A DNA stretch of 64,000 nt, from positions 49,778-113,777 of the forward strand of contig JAIELX010000012.1 in NCBI GenBank assembly GCA_019752635.1. The letters run 5' to 3'. Shown here in pieces: positions 8,363 to 17,451 of this stretch (position 1 is the first letter of the stretch; every line of letters begins with the position of its first letter). The DNA comes from Candidatus Obscuribacterales bacterium. GTDB taxonomy: Bacteria > Cyanobacteriota > Vampirovibrionia > Obscuribacterales > Obscuribacteraceae. Both the position numbers and the translations under genes were made by a program. The notes beneath the pieces were generated by a model. It was not told the origin of the DNA. It was given only the letters and a program-made list of their open reading frames with translations, and ran no database searches.

Positions 8363-9022
8363 ATGACAGTTAGCGATCGAAAAAGACCTGGTCGGCCTAA
8401 GGACGAGATGCTCACCGCCCGACGCGAGGAAGAAATTCTCGCCGCCGCCACTCGTTACTTCGCGGTTGCCGGCTACCACAATGCAGACTTGCAGATGCTC
8501 GCCGATGAATTGGGCGTTGGCAAAGGCACTTTGTACCGATATTTTCGGACAAAAGAGGACCTGTTTCTGTCTAGTGTAGACAGAGGCATGCGCGAACTCC
8601 ATTCCTATATAGAGGAACGAACTACCGGAGTCGCAGATCCGATTGATCGCCTGCGAAACGCAGTGCGCGCATTTTTGTCTTTCTTTGACGGCAATCCGGA
8701 AATGGTTGAGTTGCTCATTCAAGAAAGAGCCGAGTTTCGCGATCGCCTTCAGCCGACCTACCTCAAGCACAGGGAAGCTAACATCGGTCCCTGGCAAGAG
8801 ATGCTTCGAAAAGTCATCAATGAAGGGCGCATCAGGAAGATGCCCGTCAGCCGAATTACCGATGTACTGAGCAACCTCTTGTACGGAACAATTTTCACTC
8901 AACACTTTATGCGCAAGAAGGTTCCATTGGAACGACAAGCCGAAGATATTCTCGATGTTGTTTTTCTTGGTTTGCTTGACGAACAAGAGAGACATAAGCA
9001 ATCCAGTACCGCTCACAAGTGA
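8363..9022 (+). CDS. TetR family regulator of the efflux operon
   Basis: About 219 residues from ATG 8363, preceded by GAGAAAAG; a TTG at 8318 gives a longer frame that seems less likely. The N-terminal TetR helix-turn-helix is clear: ILAAATRYFAVAGYHNADLQ, then MLADELGVGKGTLYRYFRTK. The C-terminal helical half is the variable ligand and dimer domain. It is the first gene of a cluster with a membrane fusion protein and an RND pump (gap 33 bases), so it very probably represses those genes and is released by a pump substrate. The 18-bp palindrome upstream is the likely binding site. Confidence 0.92.
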   Translation: MTVSDRKRPGRPKDEMLTARREEEILAAATRYFAVAGYHNADLQMLADELGVGKGTLYRYFRTKEDLFLSSVDRGMRELHSYIEERTTGVADPIDRLRNAVRAFLSFFDGNPEMVELLIQERAEFRDRLQPTYLKHREANIGPWQEMLRKVINEGRIRKMPVSRITDVLSNLLYGTIFTQHFMRKKVPLERQAEDILDVVFLGLLDEQERHKQSSTAHK

Positions 9023-9055
9023 TTCACCGCATCTGGTGTCGAATCGGAGTTTAAT

Positions 9056-10528
9056 ATGCAGACCAACCGCCGCCCCGAAACACAATCTGAGAATCAATTT
9101 CAGTTGCCTGCGTGGCCGGGCCGAAATAGGTTCGTGGTTCCTGCCGTGGCTGCGGTGATTCTGATCGCGGCGATTGGTGGCTGTATCGCGGTTTTCTCCG
9201 GCAACAAGGGGACTAACATCGAAGCTACTGTCGTTGCTACCCCGCCCGTACTGACCGTAAATATTGAACGGGCAATCGTGAGACCGGTCAATCAGCAAAT
9301 TCGAGTAACAGGTTCGGTGTGGGCGCGTGACCCGCTGGTCATCGCATGTGAAGCTAACGGCCTCCAGATTCAACAAGTCTTGGTGGACGAAGGGCATCAA
9401 GTCAAAAAGGGGCAGCCCCTTGCCATTCTCAATGGTTCCATATTGCGAGCTGAGTTAGAGCGCGAAAAGGCTTTGTTGGCTTCGAGCGAGGCTTCGCTCC
9501 AAAAGTCCTACCAACCTAATCGGCGTGAGGACATCAACGGTCTTCGCGCCGCAGTGGCGCAGGCGCGTGCAAACGCGGCGCAACAACATGCGGTGAGAGT
9601 GCAAGCGGAAGCGAATTTGGCAAATGCTCGCAATAATGCCAAGCGCTACTCCGACCTGTTGGTTCAGGGCGCAGTCAGTGCACAGGAAGCCGAGTCAAAG
9701 GACACGACCGAGCGTGTTGCGCAGGCCGAGTTGAAGAATTCCGATGAGAAGATTCGTGCTGCCGACTTCATATTGAAGCAAGCAGAAGAGAGACTGTCGA
9801 TGGCGGTGTCAGGCGGACGCCTTGAAGATGTGCAAATTGCCAGAGCGGAAGTGAACAAATCTCGCGCCAACGTCCACCGGTTGGAAGCTCTGTTGGCGCA
9901 AACCGTAGTGCGAGCTCCGAGCGATGGTCTGATCACAAGGCGTGATGCGCACATTGGCGATAGCTCGACCTCCGGCAAGTCATTGTTCACTATGATTCGC
10001 GACAATCAAATTGAAATGCGCGCTCAAGTACCGGAGAAAGATCTCTCAGTACTGCACGCAGGGCTGCCTGTGATTATCAGTTCCGCATCGCTAGGTTCGA
10101 AAACAATTACCGGGCGCATTCGTGAAATAGGTTCGCATGTCGATCCCGACACCCGCTTGTGCACCGTGAAGATCGATGTTGATTTTAAATCGGGACTCAA
10201 ACCCGGTATGTTTGCCGAAGGAAGAGTGAATCTAGAGAACTTTACCGCACTTACCGTTAGCTCAAGCGCGGTGATTAGTCGTGACGACAAGTATTTTGTG
10301 TTCGTCTTCGAAAAGCTTCCGCAGTCTCCTGCCGCAACGCCTCAAGCTTCTTCTGCATCGGCAGTTAAGCCGATGACTAACGGAATTGCTCGACTGCACT
10401 ATGTTCTACCGGGCGCGCGAACGGGGAACTATACCGAGATTCGTGAAGGACTCAAAGATGGCGACGAGGTCGTAACCAGCGGGGCCGGCTTCATTAAGGA
10501 CGGCGACACTGTCTCGGTAGGGCAATAG
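9056..10528 (+). CDS. RND efflux periplasmic adaptor (membrane fusion protein)
   Basis: A 490-residue HlyD/AcrA-like adaptor. Residues 24-48 form one hydrophobic anchor with a Cys at its end (AIGGCIAVF); the residues before the Cys fit a lipobox only poorly. A biotinyl-lipoyl half-motif (QVLVDEGHQVKKGQPLAILN) comes next, then a long Ala/Arg/Glu-rich coiled-coil hairpin at about 130-270, the second lipoyl half (TVVRAPSDGLITRRDAHIGD), and beta-barrel and membrane-proximal domains. It should link the inner-membrane pump to an outer-membrane channel. It lies between the TetR gene and the pump gene, nine bases from the latter. No TolC-like gene is in this cluster, so the channel must be encoded elsewhere. 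Confidence 0.93.
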   Translation: MQTNRRPETQSENQFQLPAWPGRNRFVVPAVAAVILIAAIGGCIAVFSGNKGTNIEATVVATPPVLTVNIERAIVRPVNQQIRVTGSVWARDPLVIACEANGLQIQQVLVDEGHQVKKGQPLAILNGSILRAELEREKALLASSEASLQKSYQPNRREDINGLRAAVAQARANAAQQHAVRVQAEANLANARNNAKRYSDLLVQGAVSAQEAESKDTTERVAQAELKNSDEKIRAADFILKQAEERLSMAVSGGRLEDVQIARAEVNKSRANVHRLEALLAQTVVRAPSDGLITRRDAHIGDSSTSGKSLFTMIRDNQIEMRAQVPEKDLSVLHAGLPVIISSASLGSKTITGRIREIGSHVDPDTRLCTVKIDVDFKSGLKPGMFAEGRVNLENFTALTVSSSAVISRDDKYFVFVFEKLPQSPAATPQASSASAVKPMTNGIARLHYVLPGARTGNYTEIREGLKDGDEVVTSGAGFIKDGDTVSVGQ

Positions 10529-10537
10529 GGCAGGAAG

Positions 10538-13500
10538 ATGAACTTTCGCAATCTCTCAGCTTGGTGCATCCTTCACCCGGTTCCACCGTTGGTTCTGTTT
10601 ATCATTCTTACGGTCGGCGGGCTCGTCGCATTCTTCAGTCTTGGAATTGACGAAAGTCCAAACATAGACGTCCCGGCTGTTTCTGTCGCTGTAACCCAAC
10701 CGGGTGCTTCGCCTGCTGAATTGGAATCCCAAGTTACGCGTCGCATCGAGGACGCCGTAGCCGGCTTGGGCAACATCAAACACATTACTTCGACCATCAA
10801 CGAAGGCATATCTTCAACCATCATCGAGTTTGAACTCGGCACGAACTCGGATCGAGCCACTAACGATGTTCGCAACGAAATTGCAAAAACTCGCCAGCAG
10901 TTACCACAGGGAATTGATGAACCAGTGGTTCAGAGGCTGGAGTTCACCGGTGGACCATTCGTGACCTACACCGTTAGCTCGCCGAAGAAATCTGTCGAGG
11001 AACTCAGCTGGCTGATCGATAATGAAATTGCACGCTCTCTTCTGGCAGTCCCTGGTGTCGGGCAGGTTCAACGTTCTGGCGGTGTCGACCGAGAGATACG
11101 TCTTCATCTCAATCCTGCCCGGCTGGAAGCGCTTGGCGTGACTGCCGACATGGTTAGCACTCAGTTGCGATCGTTGAATATAAACTTGCCAGGCGGTCGT
11201 GGTGAGTTAGGTACGCAAGAACAGGCCATAAGAACCCTGGGAAGTGCGGCGACTATAGAGGCGCTCGCTGCCGCGCAAATCGCGCTTCCAAATGGCAAGT
11301 ATGCCCGCCTGGACACTATTGGTACCGTGACCGATAGCACGGCCGAACAGCGGCAGATAGCATTGTTAGACGGAAAGCCTGTTGTAGCCTTCTCTCTTGT
11401 GCGCAGTCCTGGCTCAAACATGGTGGACGTGGAAACAAAGGCGGACATTAAGTTAGAAGCACTGAAGAAGCTCTTGCCCAAGGATGTGTCGATTGAGCGT
11501 ATTCGAAGCGAAGCGATCTTCGTGCATCAATCGTACGAATCTTGCTTAGAACACTTGATTCTTGGTGCCGTGCTCGCCGTTATAGTCATCTGGATGTTCT
11601 TGCGTGACTGGCGTGCTGCGGTGATTTCCGCACTGGCTATGCCATTGTCCTTGATTCCAACTTTTGCCGTTATGAAGATGGTCGGCTTCACGCTCAACAA
11701 TATGTCCTTGTTGGGCTTGTCGCTGGTTATCGGTGTGCTGGTCGACGACGCTATCGTCGAAATCGAGAACATCGTTCGGCACATGGGTTTCGGCAAGTCG
11801 CCCTATAAGGCGTCCCTGGATGCGGCCGATGAAATTGGATTGGCTGTTGTTGCAACAACTATGACTTTGATTGTGGTCTTCGTGCCTGTGGGCTTTATGG
11901 GTGGCATTCCCGGGCAGTTTCTCCGACAATTCGGGCTGACTGTAGCTGTAGCGGTCTTCTCATCGCTTCTTGTGGCGCGGATGTTGACTCCACTTATCGC
12001 TGCCTACTTCTTGAAGCCGGTGAAAGAAGATCACTCGCAGGGATGGATGGGTCGCACTTATGATCGCATTCTCGTAACGGCGCTTAAGCATAGAGTGATC
12101 ACGATTATCGCCGGCGTGCTGTTCTTCGGCGTGGGTGTTGTACTGTTTCGAATGATGCCTACCTCCGTTATCGGCACGGTCGACCGAGGCGAAACGCTGT
12201 TAACCGTGGAACTGTCGCCAGGCAGCACTCTGGCTGATACGCGGTTGACGGTGGACCGCATCATTAACATCATGCGTGCGCGTCCTGAAGTCAAACAAGT
12301 ATTTGCAACGGTCGGCGCACCCATGGCAGGCAGAGGCAGGCAGGGCGGAAGTGCCGGCGAAGTGCACAAAGCCAACGTCTACATCATGCTGAAGCCTCGC
12401 GGGGAACGAAAGTTGTCTCAACAGGCGTTTGAGCAGGAAGTTCGCCCCTTGATCAGATCCGTCCCTGGCGCCCGTATGGCTTTTACGCGCGTCGGTGGTA
12501 TCACTGGAAAACTGCGCGTTGTGCTCACAAGCAATGACGGCGTGGCGCTGGGTCGAGTAAGCGAGCAATTGGCGGATCAAATGCGAGCGATCAATGGTGT
12601 TTCTGACGTTGTATCGAGCGCTTCGCTTCAGAGACCCGAAATAGTGGTGAAACCCAATTTTGGTGCTGCTGCAGAGCAAGGCGTAGGAGTTCAGTCAGTT
12701 GCGCGTACCGCACAGATAGCGACTTTGGGTGATATCGAGTCGGCTTTGCCGAAATTCAATCTTTCCGATAGGCAGATCAATATTCGAGTGCAGCTTGACC
12801 CTAGTCATAGGGAGGATATTGAAACCATCAGAAACCTGCGCGTACTTGGAAAAGGTGGACGCCTGGTACCGCTTAGTTCAGTGGCCGACGTCAGTCTCGG
12901 GAGTGGACCGGCGCAGCTGAATCGACTTGATCGAGCGCGTCAGGTTACCATCGAAGCAAGCATGGCCCCCGGGCTGACCTTGGGCGATGCGCTGAACAAA
13001 GTGCATGCATTGCCGGCATACAAGAGCAAACCCGCTGAAGTTATCGACACTCCGTCTGGCGATGCGGAGATTCAGAAGGATATTTTTGGTGGCTTCGCTA
13101 TTGCACTCGGCGGTGCCGTGTTGCTAATTTACGCTGTGCTAGTGTTACTGTTCAACGGGTTTCTTCACCCTCTGACAATCATGATGTCGCTGCCTCTTGC
13201 CCTTGGTGGAGCGCTTGTGGCTCTGGTCATGGCCGGACAGTCGTTGGGCTTCTATTCTCTCATCGGGATCGTGATGCTTATGGGATTGGTCACCAAGAAT
13301 GCGATCTTGCTTGTGGAATATTGCCTGATGTCCATGCATGAGGGGACGCCAAGGTATGAGGCGCTGCTGGCAGCCGGACGCACAAGAATGAGACCAATCA
13401 TGATGACCACAATTGCGATGATCGTAGGCATGATGCCGATAGCAATCGGCGTCGGAGCCGGCTCTGAAGCGCGACAACCCATGGCAATTTGCGTTATTGG

Positions 13501-13666
13501 TGGTCTCATTACTTCGACACTCCTTACACTCGTTGTAGTTCCTGTGGTGTTCACCTGCATCGATGATTTCCAAAATTGGCTCAAGAATAAAGTCGGCTTC
13601 AAACCTCACCAGGAAGAGTCTTCCGAACAGCGCGAACACGCCTCCCCCGGCAGCAAACTGTCCTGA
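10538..13666 (+). CDS. RND multidrug efflux transporter, AcrB/HAE1 family
   Basis: A 1042-residue RND pump of normal family length. It starts with the usual N-terminal transmembrane helix (LFIILTVGGLVAFFSLGIDE), then the porter domain with VSVAVTQPGASPAELESQVT. The central membrane block includes VLVDDAIVEIENIVRHM, with the paired Asp of the proton relay in TM4. A second porter domain and C-terminal helices (MGLVTKNAILLVEY, RMRPIMMTTIAMI) follow. It should drive proton-coupled export of amphiphilic compounds through the adaptor encoded just upstream. The ATG follows GGCAGGAAG. Substrates cannot be predicted. Confidence 0.95.
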   Translation: MNFRNLSAWCILHPVPPLVLFIILTVGGLVAFFSLGIDESPNIDVPAVSVAVTQPGASPAELESQVTRRIEDAVAGLGNIKHITSTINEGISSTIIEFELGTNSDRATNDVRNEIAKTRQQLPQGIDEPVVQRLEFTGGPFVTYTVSSPKKSVEELSWLIDNEIARSLLAVPGVGQVQRSGGVDREIRLHLNPARLEALGVTADMVSTQLRSLNINLPGGRGELGTQEQAIRTLGSAATIEALAAAQIALPNGKYARLDTIGTVTDSTAEQRQIALLDGKPVVAFSLVRSPGSNMVDVETKADIKLEALKKLLPKDVSIERIRSEAIFVHQSYESCLEHLILGAVLAVIVIWMFLRDWRAAVISALAMPLSLIPTFAVMKMVGFTLNNMSLLGLSLVIGVLVDDAIVEIENIVRHMGFGKSPYKASLDAADEIGLAVVATTMTLIVVFVPVGFMGGIPGQFLRQFGLTVAVAVFSSLLVARMLTPLIAAYFLKPVKEDHSQGWMGRTYDRILVTALKHRVITIIAGVLFFGVGVVLFRMMPTSVIGTVDRGETLLTVELSPGSTLADTRLTVDRIINIMRARPEVKQVFATVGAPMAGRGRQGGSAGEVHKANVYIMLKPRGERKLSQQAFEQEVRPLIRSVPGARMAFTRVGGITGKLRVVLTSNDGVALGRVSEQLADQMRAINGVSDVVSSASLQRPEIVVKPNFGAAAEQGVGVQSVARTAQIATLGDIESALPKFNLSDRQINIRVQLDPSHREDIETIRNLRVLGKGGRLVPLSSVADVSLGSGPAQLNRLDRARQVTIEASMAPGLTLGDALNKVHALPAYKSKPAEVIDTPSGDAEIQKDIFGGFAIALGGAVLLIYAVLVLLFNGFLHPLTIMMSLPLALGGALVALVMAGQSLGFYSLIGIVMLMGLVTKNAILLVEYCLMSMHEGTPRYEALLAAGRTRMRPIMMTTIAMIVGMMPIAIGVGAGSEARQPMAICVIGGLITSTLLTLVVVPVVFTCIDDFQNWLKNKVGFKPHQEESSEQREHASPGSKLS

Positions 13667-13748
13667 GGATTGGTGCGCGATTTCCGACTTTTGACTTGTT
13701 GTTGTTCACCTTGTAATCACTAAATCGTAATCGTGGTTTCTTATACCA

Positions 13749-13764
13749 GGTACATCCCGGGTAC
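13749..13764 (+). promoter_or_regulatory. Upstream motif shared by two paralogs, copy 1
   Basis: GGTACATCCCGGGTAC lies 51 bases before the ATG of the first repeat-family gene. A nearly identical 16-mer (14 of 16 bases) lies 46 bases before the second paralog. The conserved position suggests a shared promoter or operator element, or a remnant of the duplication. Confidence 0.35.
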
Positions 13765-13815
13765 TCCTATCACACATTATGTGGTCATGGATTTGAGGAT
13801 TAGGGGTGACCAAGT

Positions 13816-14859
13816 ATGTTCGAGATTAAAGATAATGATGCATTTACAGCCGACGATGGTGAATTTCAGTTGCCGCTGGTTCTCGCTACAGGAGAGATTT
13901 ACGGCGCGCTCGGGCAGATGAAAAGCCATGACTCCGCCGAGCAGCAGGGTGAAGTTTGCAAATACTATCCATCATTAACCCTGACCGAGCCTCATCCAAG
14001 AGCTGGCAGCACTAAGGCGCAGGAGGTTCATCTACCCGCTCAGCCCGTACCAGTGCCCGAGAATGGTATTAGAACACCGGCGGGTGATCCCCGGCTCGAG
14101 CGTAAAACCGCCAAGACCGACAAATCAGTTCTCGACGATTACTCCATGAAGGACATCATCAAAAACTCCGGGGAGATGCTGGATTACTTGAGACCGGAAA
14201 ATCTGAAGAATGTAACTGGAGAATTGGCATTAGGAGCACCAAGTGTAGAGACCCTGCACATGCTCCAGAAACTATTACATTCGGGTTCGCCATTAGCAAA
14301 AGCGGTGGCGGGTAAGATAGTCTCTGACACCAACGCGATACTGCCTGAGCATGGTCCTAAGGCTTCGATCTCACTGAATTACGCCGAGAAATCGCTTACA
14401 TGGCATGACAATCCGATGATGCACGTTGTCCGAGACAAACATTGGAATCTATCTAACAAGCCTGATGACCGCCTTGTTGCTTTTGCCGATCAGTCAAGCG
14501 TAGACAACCTGGTCAAGGACATTGAAGATGGTAAGGCCGGCGCGAATACGTTGTTGATGTTCGGAGAATTGCTAGGCGAGAAAAAGACATCAGCAAAAGC
14601 AGTAGGAATAACCTTTGCCGAGAGCGTTGCACAACAAATTGTCGAACAGGCTAATGAAGCTCTCCGCTCGAAGTCGGTAGATGGAAGGTTTTACGAACTG
14701 CATCTCTCTCTTAAGAACCAAACATTGGATGTTATGCCCAGACCTCAGTCGTTAGAGGGACATCCGAGCGATGAACAATGGAAGATGTTTCTAAATGAAG
14801 AGGCCCGGTTATCCAAACAAACACTGAGGTACGACCTCAAGTCTTACCTCAAGAAGTGA
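13816..14859 (+). CDS. Repeat-family protein 1, function unknown
   Basis: A 347-residue protein without signal peptide or membrane segment. It shares with the next gene the start (MFEIKDNDAF versus MFQLTDEDVL), two related helical units and a C-terminal tail. The units are about 85-145 (SVETLHMLQKLLHSGSPLAK, then VAGKIVSDTNAIL) and about 232-285 (VDNLVKDIEDGKAGANTLLM, then AQQIVEQANEAL). Each is followed by a short beta-like stretch, and the protein ends in YDLKSYLKK. Residues 40-110 are polar and Pro-rich. The ATG has AGGGGTGA upstream. I do not know this family. It is one of three local paralogs, which points to expansion by duplication. Confidence 0.8.
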   Translation: MFEIKDNDAFTADDGEFQLPLVLATGEIYGALGQMKSHDSAEQQGEVCKYYPSLTLTEPHPRAGSTKAQEVHLPAQPVPVPENGIRTPAGDPRLERKTAKTDKSVLDDYSMKDIIKNSGEMLDYLRPENLKNVTGELALGAPSVETLHMLQKLLHSGSPLAKAVAGKIVSDTNAILPEHGPKASISLNYAEKSLTWHDNPMMHVVRDKHWNLSNKPDDRLVAFADQSSVDNLVKDIEDGKAGANTLLMFGELLGEKKTSAKAVGITFAESVAQQIVEQANEALRSKSVDGRFYELHLSLKNQTLDVMPRPQSLEGHPSDEQWKMFLNEEARLSKQTLRYDLKSYLKK

Positions 14860-14899
14860 TAGCCACTACTTCAATAGAAGACGATAAACATCGCCGAAA

Positions 14900-14915
14900 G
14901 GTACATCTTGGGTAC
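14900..14915 (+). promoter_or_regulatory. Upstream motif shared by two paralogs, copy 2
   Basis: GGTACATCTTGGGTAC differs from the copy at 13749-13764 only in the two central bases and sits at almost the same distance from the start of the second paralog. Confidence 0.35.
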
Positions 14916-14961
14916 AAGAACCGTGCATCATGTCAGAGGTGGGTGACGGCAGGTGGCAAGC

Positions 14962-15786
14962 ATGTTTCAATTAACCGATGAGGACGTACTACCTTCTTTC
15001 GGGCTGAGTGATTCCAGCGTTGGACGTGAAAAGTCTCCGGTAGCCCCTCCGGCGCCTGTTCGTGATGTCTTCAATCCGAACCAATTGCTTGCCGCTTTGC
15101 AGAGAGCTGCCAATGTTCGTGTGGTACCGGCGGAAGAACAAACCGACGCTACGCAAAACAGTTACGATGTTTCCTTGGCGCTTAGTTATCTTGAGCCTGC
15201 AATCAAGGCTCGGGTGCTAAAAGAGTTTGCGGCCGCTAATCCCGGTGCTCAAACGCTGCATATGTTTCATACGCTAGTCAGCGCTGATTCGCCTGTTGCC
15301 CGAGCAGTGGCCAATCAGATAGTTATGGAGACGAATGCAAAACTGCAGGAGACGAATCAGGTCAAGGTTTTGCTTTCATACGACAGAAAAACTCTTAGTG
15401 TTCAGCGTCCCAATGGAAGTCGGGAGCCGTGGTGGGATTTGTCGGGACCACCCGAGGCAAGGCTACTGGAATACGCCAAACCGGAGACTGTCGAATACTT
15501 GGTAAATGACTTGATTGACGGACTTCCGAGCCACCGAACCATTGAGATTTTGGGCGAACTGATGAGTCGGCGGAACAACTCTTCGAAATCGGGCGGTATC
15601 TTCATCGGAGAACATATCGCCAGAAGTTTGGTGTCGAAGGCGAACTCTGTGCTGAAAGAGAGTGGTCTGGAGCACTATCTTGCCATTTCCATCGAAGGCG
15701 GCAAGTTCGAAGTGTTCCATGTTAAGAACAACGACTACAACAATGTGACCTTCGAATCTTACGACTTGAAGGCTTTCGCTAAGTAG
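14962..15786 (+). CDS. Repeat-family protein 2, function unknown
   Basis: About 274 residues. I chose ATG 14962 because the product then begins MFQLTDED, aligning with the first paralog; a GTG at 14953 would add three residues. Two helical units are visible: about 88-130 (GAQTLHMFHTLVSADSPVAR, then VANQIVMETNAKL) and about 172-230 (VEYLVNDLIDGLPSHRTIEI, then IARSLVSKANSVL). Each is followed by a strand-like segment (VLLSYDRKTLSV, AISIEGGKFEVF). The tail is YDLKAFAK. There are no export or membrane signals. Its stop lies six bases from the convergent oxidoreductase gene. Function is unknown. Confidence 0.8.
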   Translation: MFQLTDEDVLPSFGLSDSSVGREKSPVAPPAPVRDVFNPNQLLAALQRAANVRVVPAEEQTDATQNSYDVSLALSYLEPAIKARVLKEFAAANPGAQTLHMFHTLVSADSPVARAVANQIVMETNAKLQETNQVKVLLSYDRKTLSVQRPNGSREPWWDLSGPPEARLLEYAKPETVEYLVNDLIDGLPSHRTIEILGELMSRRNNSSKSGGIFIGEHIARSLVSKANSVLKESGLEHYLAISIEGGKFEVFHVKNNDYNNVTFESYDLKAFAK

Positions 15787-15792
15787 CGATAA

Positions 15793-16794
15793 TCAAGCCC
15801 CGGCTGCTGCTGAGCGCCCAACTTGCACGATAACTTTGCCGGCAACCGATCCTTGCTCAACCAGCGTGTGAGCCAAGGCGGATTCGGACAAAGGTAATAT
15901 TTTGGCGATTTCGCACTTGAATGTGTTTCTTCTCAGTTCCTCGTTGATTATTTCTGCGTAGTGACTGAGTTCAGCAGTATTCAGGTCTGTAATTGTGAAT
16001 CCGAACATTGAACAGTTTCTGGTGTAGAACTCGCCCACGTTGAAGGTTGCAGAATGTGTCAGCCCGGAGGAAAGCAGAATCCGTCCTCGTCGCTTTACTA
16101 GATTCAATGCCATTTGTACATCAGGTTGCAGCGTGAGATCCCAGTAGACCTCGACACCTTCGGTGGCGATTGATTTTACGGACGATTCTAAATCGCTGTC
16201 CTTGTAGTTGATGACAGAATCTGCGCCGGTCTGACGGCAAAGCTCCGCTTTCGAGTCACTACCTGCGGTGACAATAACTCGCGCACCTATTGATTTTGCC
16301 AGCTGAATGGCGTTGATGCCAACGTTGCCGGACCCCCCGCGGATGAAGATTGTTTCTCCAGTTGCAAGATTGGCCTTGCCTTTCAGCGCCACCGCCGAAG
16401 TGAGTGCTGAGTGAAATGCTGCCAACGCATTCATCGCGTCGATGCCTGGTGGTAAGGGATAGAGCAGCTCTTCATCGACACAAATGAGCTCGGCGAACGC
16501 ACCTTGCCTGCCACCATAGCCCTGATTGTTGCACCAGACTTTATCGTCGACTTTGAAGCGGGTGCTTCCGCTAATTCCGATCTGTCGCACTACACCTATC
16601 ATGTCTCGGCCGATAATAAACGGCTTTGGCAAATCGATCTTGTATCGTCCGCTCCGGATGTATGTATCGATAGGATCTACAGCGGCTGCAATTACTTCAA
16701 TCAACACTTGTTCCGGACCCGGAGCAGGGTTCGGCAAATCGCCTATCTGAATAACTTCCGGACCGCCGGTCTCAGTTATAAATGCCGCTTTCAA
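15793..16794 (-). CDS. Zinc-independent quinone oxidoreductase (MDR/QOR family)
   Basis: A 333-residue medium-chain dehydrogenase/reductase. The N-terminal GroES-like domain starts MKAAFITETGGPEVIQIGD and contains the QOR-type AAAVDPIDTYIRSGRY. The zinc-binding Cys/His set of alcohol dehydrogenases is absent. The Rossmann domain carries IRGGSGNVGINAIQLAKSIG. It probably reduces quinones or alpha,beta-unsaturated carbonyls with NADPH in the cytoplasm. It sits between repeat-family genes on the opposite strand and shows no operon partner. Confidence 0.9.
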   Translation of the reverse strand: MKAAFITETGGPEVIQIGDLPNPAPGPEQVLIEVIAAAVDPIDTYIRSGRYKIDLPKPFIIGRDMIGVVRQIGISGSTRFKVDDKVWCNNQGYGGRQGAFAELICVDEELLYPLPPGIDAMNALAAFHSALTSAVALKGKANLATGETIFIRGGSGNVGINAIQLAKSIGARVIVTAGSDSKAELCRQTGADSVINYKDSDLESSVKSIATEGVEVYWDLTLQPDVQMALNLVKRRGRILLSSGLTHSATFNVGEFYTRNCSMFGFTITDLNTAELSHYAEIINEELRRNTFKCEIAKILPLSESALAHTLVEQGSVAGKVIVQVGRSAAAGA

Positions 16795-16954
16795 TCTTTC
16801 TCCGATATCACGCTCTAGGCGGGCAAATGAGTTCGCACATTATACTTTCACGGGCAGCCAACTTCCGCACCTTTGATGTCGCTCGACAACCCTTCGGAAA
16901 ACTTCTGCGAGTTGTCGTCAGTGTGAGAAAATGGGTGGCTCTAAGAGAGGATTT

Positions 16955-17383
16955 ATGGACGAGTTAAGCAAGGATGTTGCCGGCACGGCGGAAGTCGCAG
17001 TGCGAATGGCTGAGGCGCGAGGAGAGGCTGTCCTGGATTATTCAGAGGCAAGTCTGAAGCTTGTTGAGGAGATGCTTGCCGAGGCCGCGGAATTTGTCGA
17101 AGAGATTCCTGCCGAAGACTTTGCCACTCTTGTGCAAAACTTTGGTTGCTATCTGATGGAAGTGGGCCGCAAAGAGTTCGGCGGACGCTACTACTGGTTG
17201 AAGGATCGCAATCAGCCCGTGCTGGTAGTTGGTGAGCCGGAGTATCGCGTGGCGATGCTTGGCTGGGAGAAAGTGCGCGGACGGCTATCCGGAGACGAGG
17301 GCGACAATATTCCATTCTTTTACTCAGGATTTGCGGAGCGCTCTCGCGATGCGAAACCCGGTGATGATGTGCTCTACGTGTAG
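16955..17383 (+). CDS. Small conserved-looking cytoplasmic protein, function unknown
   Basis: About 142 residues. ATG 16955 is preceded by AGAGAGG (16944-16950), whereas the in-frame ATG at 16931 has no ribosome site. The protein is acidic and helical at first (LDYSEASLKLVEEMLAEAAE), followed by a compact domain (FGCYLMEVGRKEFGGRYYWL, then LVVGEPEYRVAMLGWEKVRG) and ends DDVLYV. This layout resembles DUF3806-type proteins from memory, but I cannot confirm it. It precedes the third repeat-family gene by about 68 bases on the same strand, so the two may be cotranscribed. Confidence 0.7.
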   Translation: MDELSKDVAGTAEVAVRMAEARGEAVLDYSEASLKLVEEMLAEAAEFVEEIPAEDFATLVQNFGCYLMEVGRKEFGGRYYWLKDRNQPVLVVGEPEYRVAMLGWEKVRGRLSGDEGDNIPFFYSGFAERSRDAKPGDDVLYV

Positions 17384-17451
17384 CTCAGGGTACGTAGAAA
17401 GCACTTTTGATCGGCATTATGAATCCATGGAAGAGGTCGAGAGGTGAGCTC

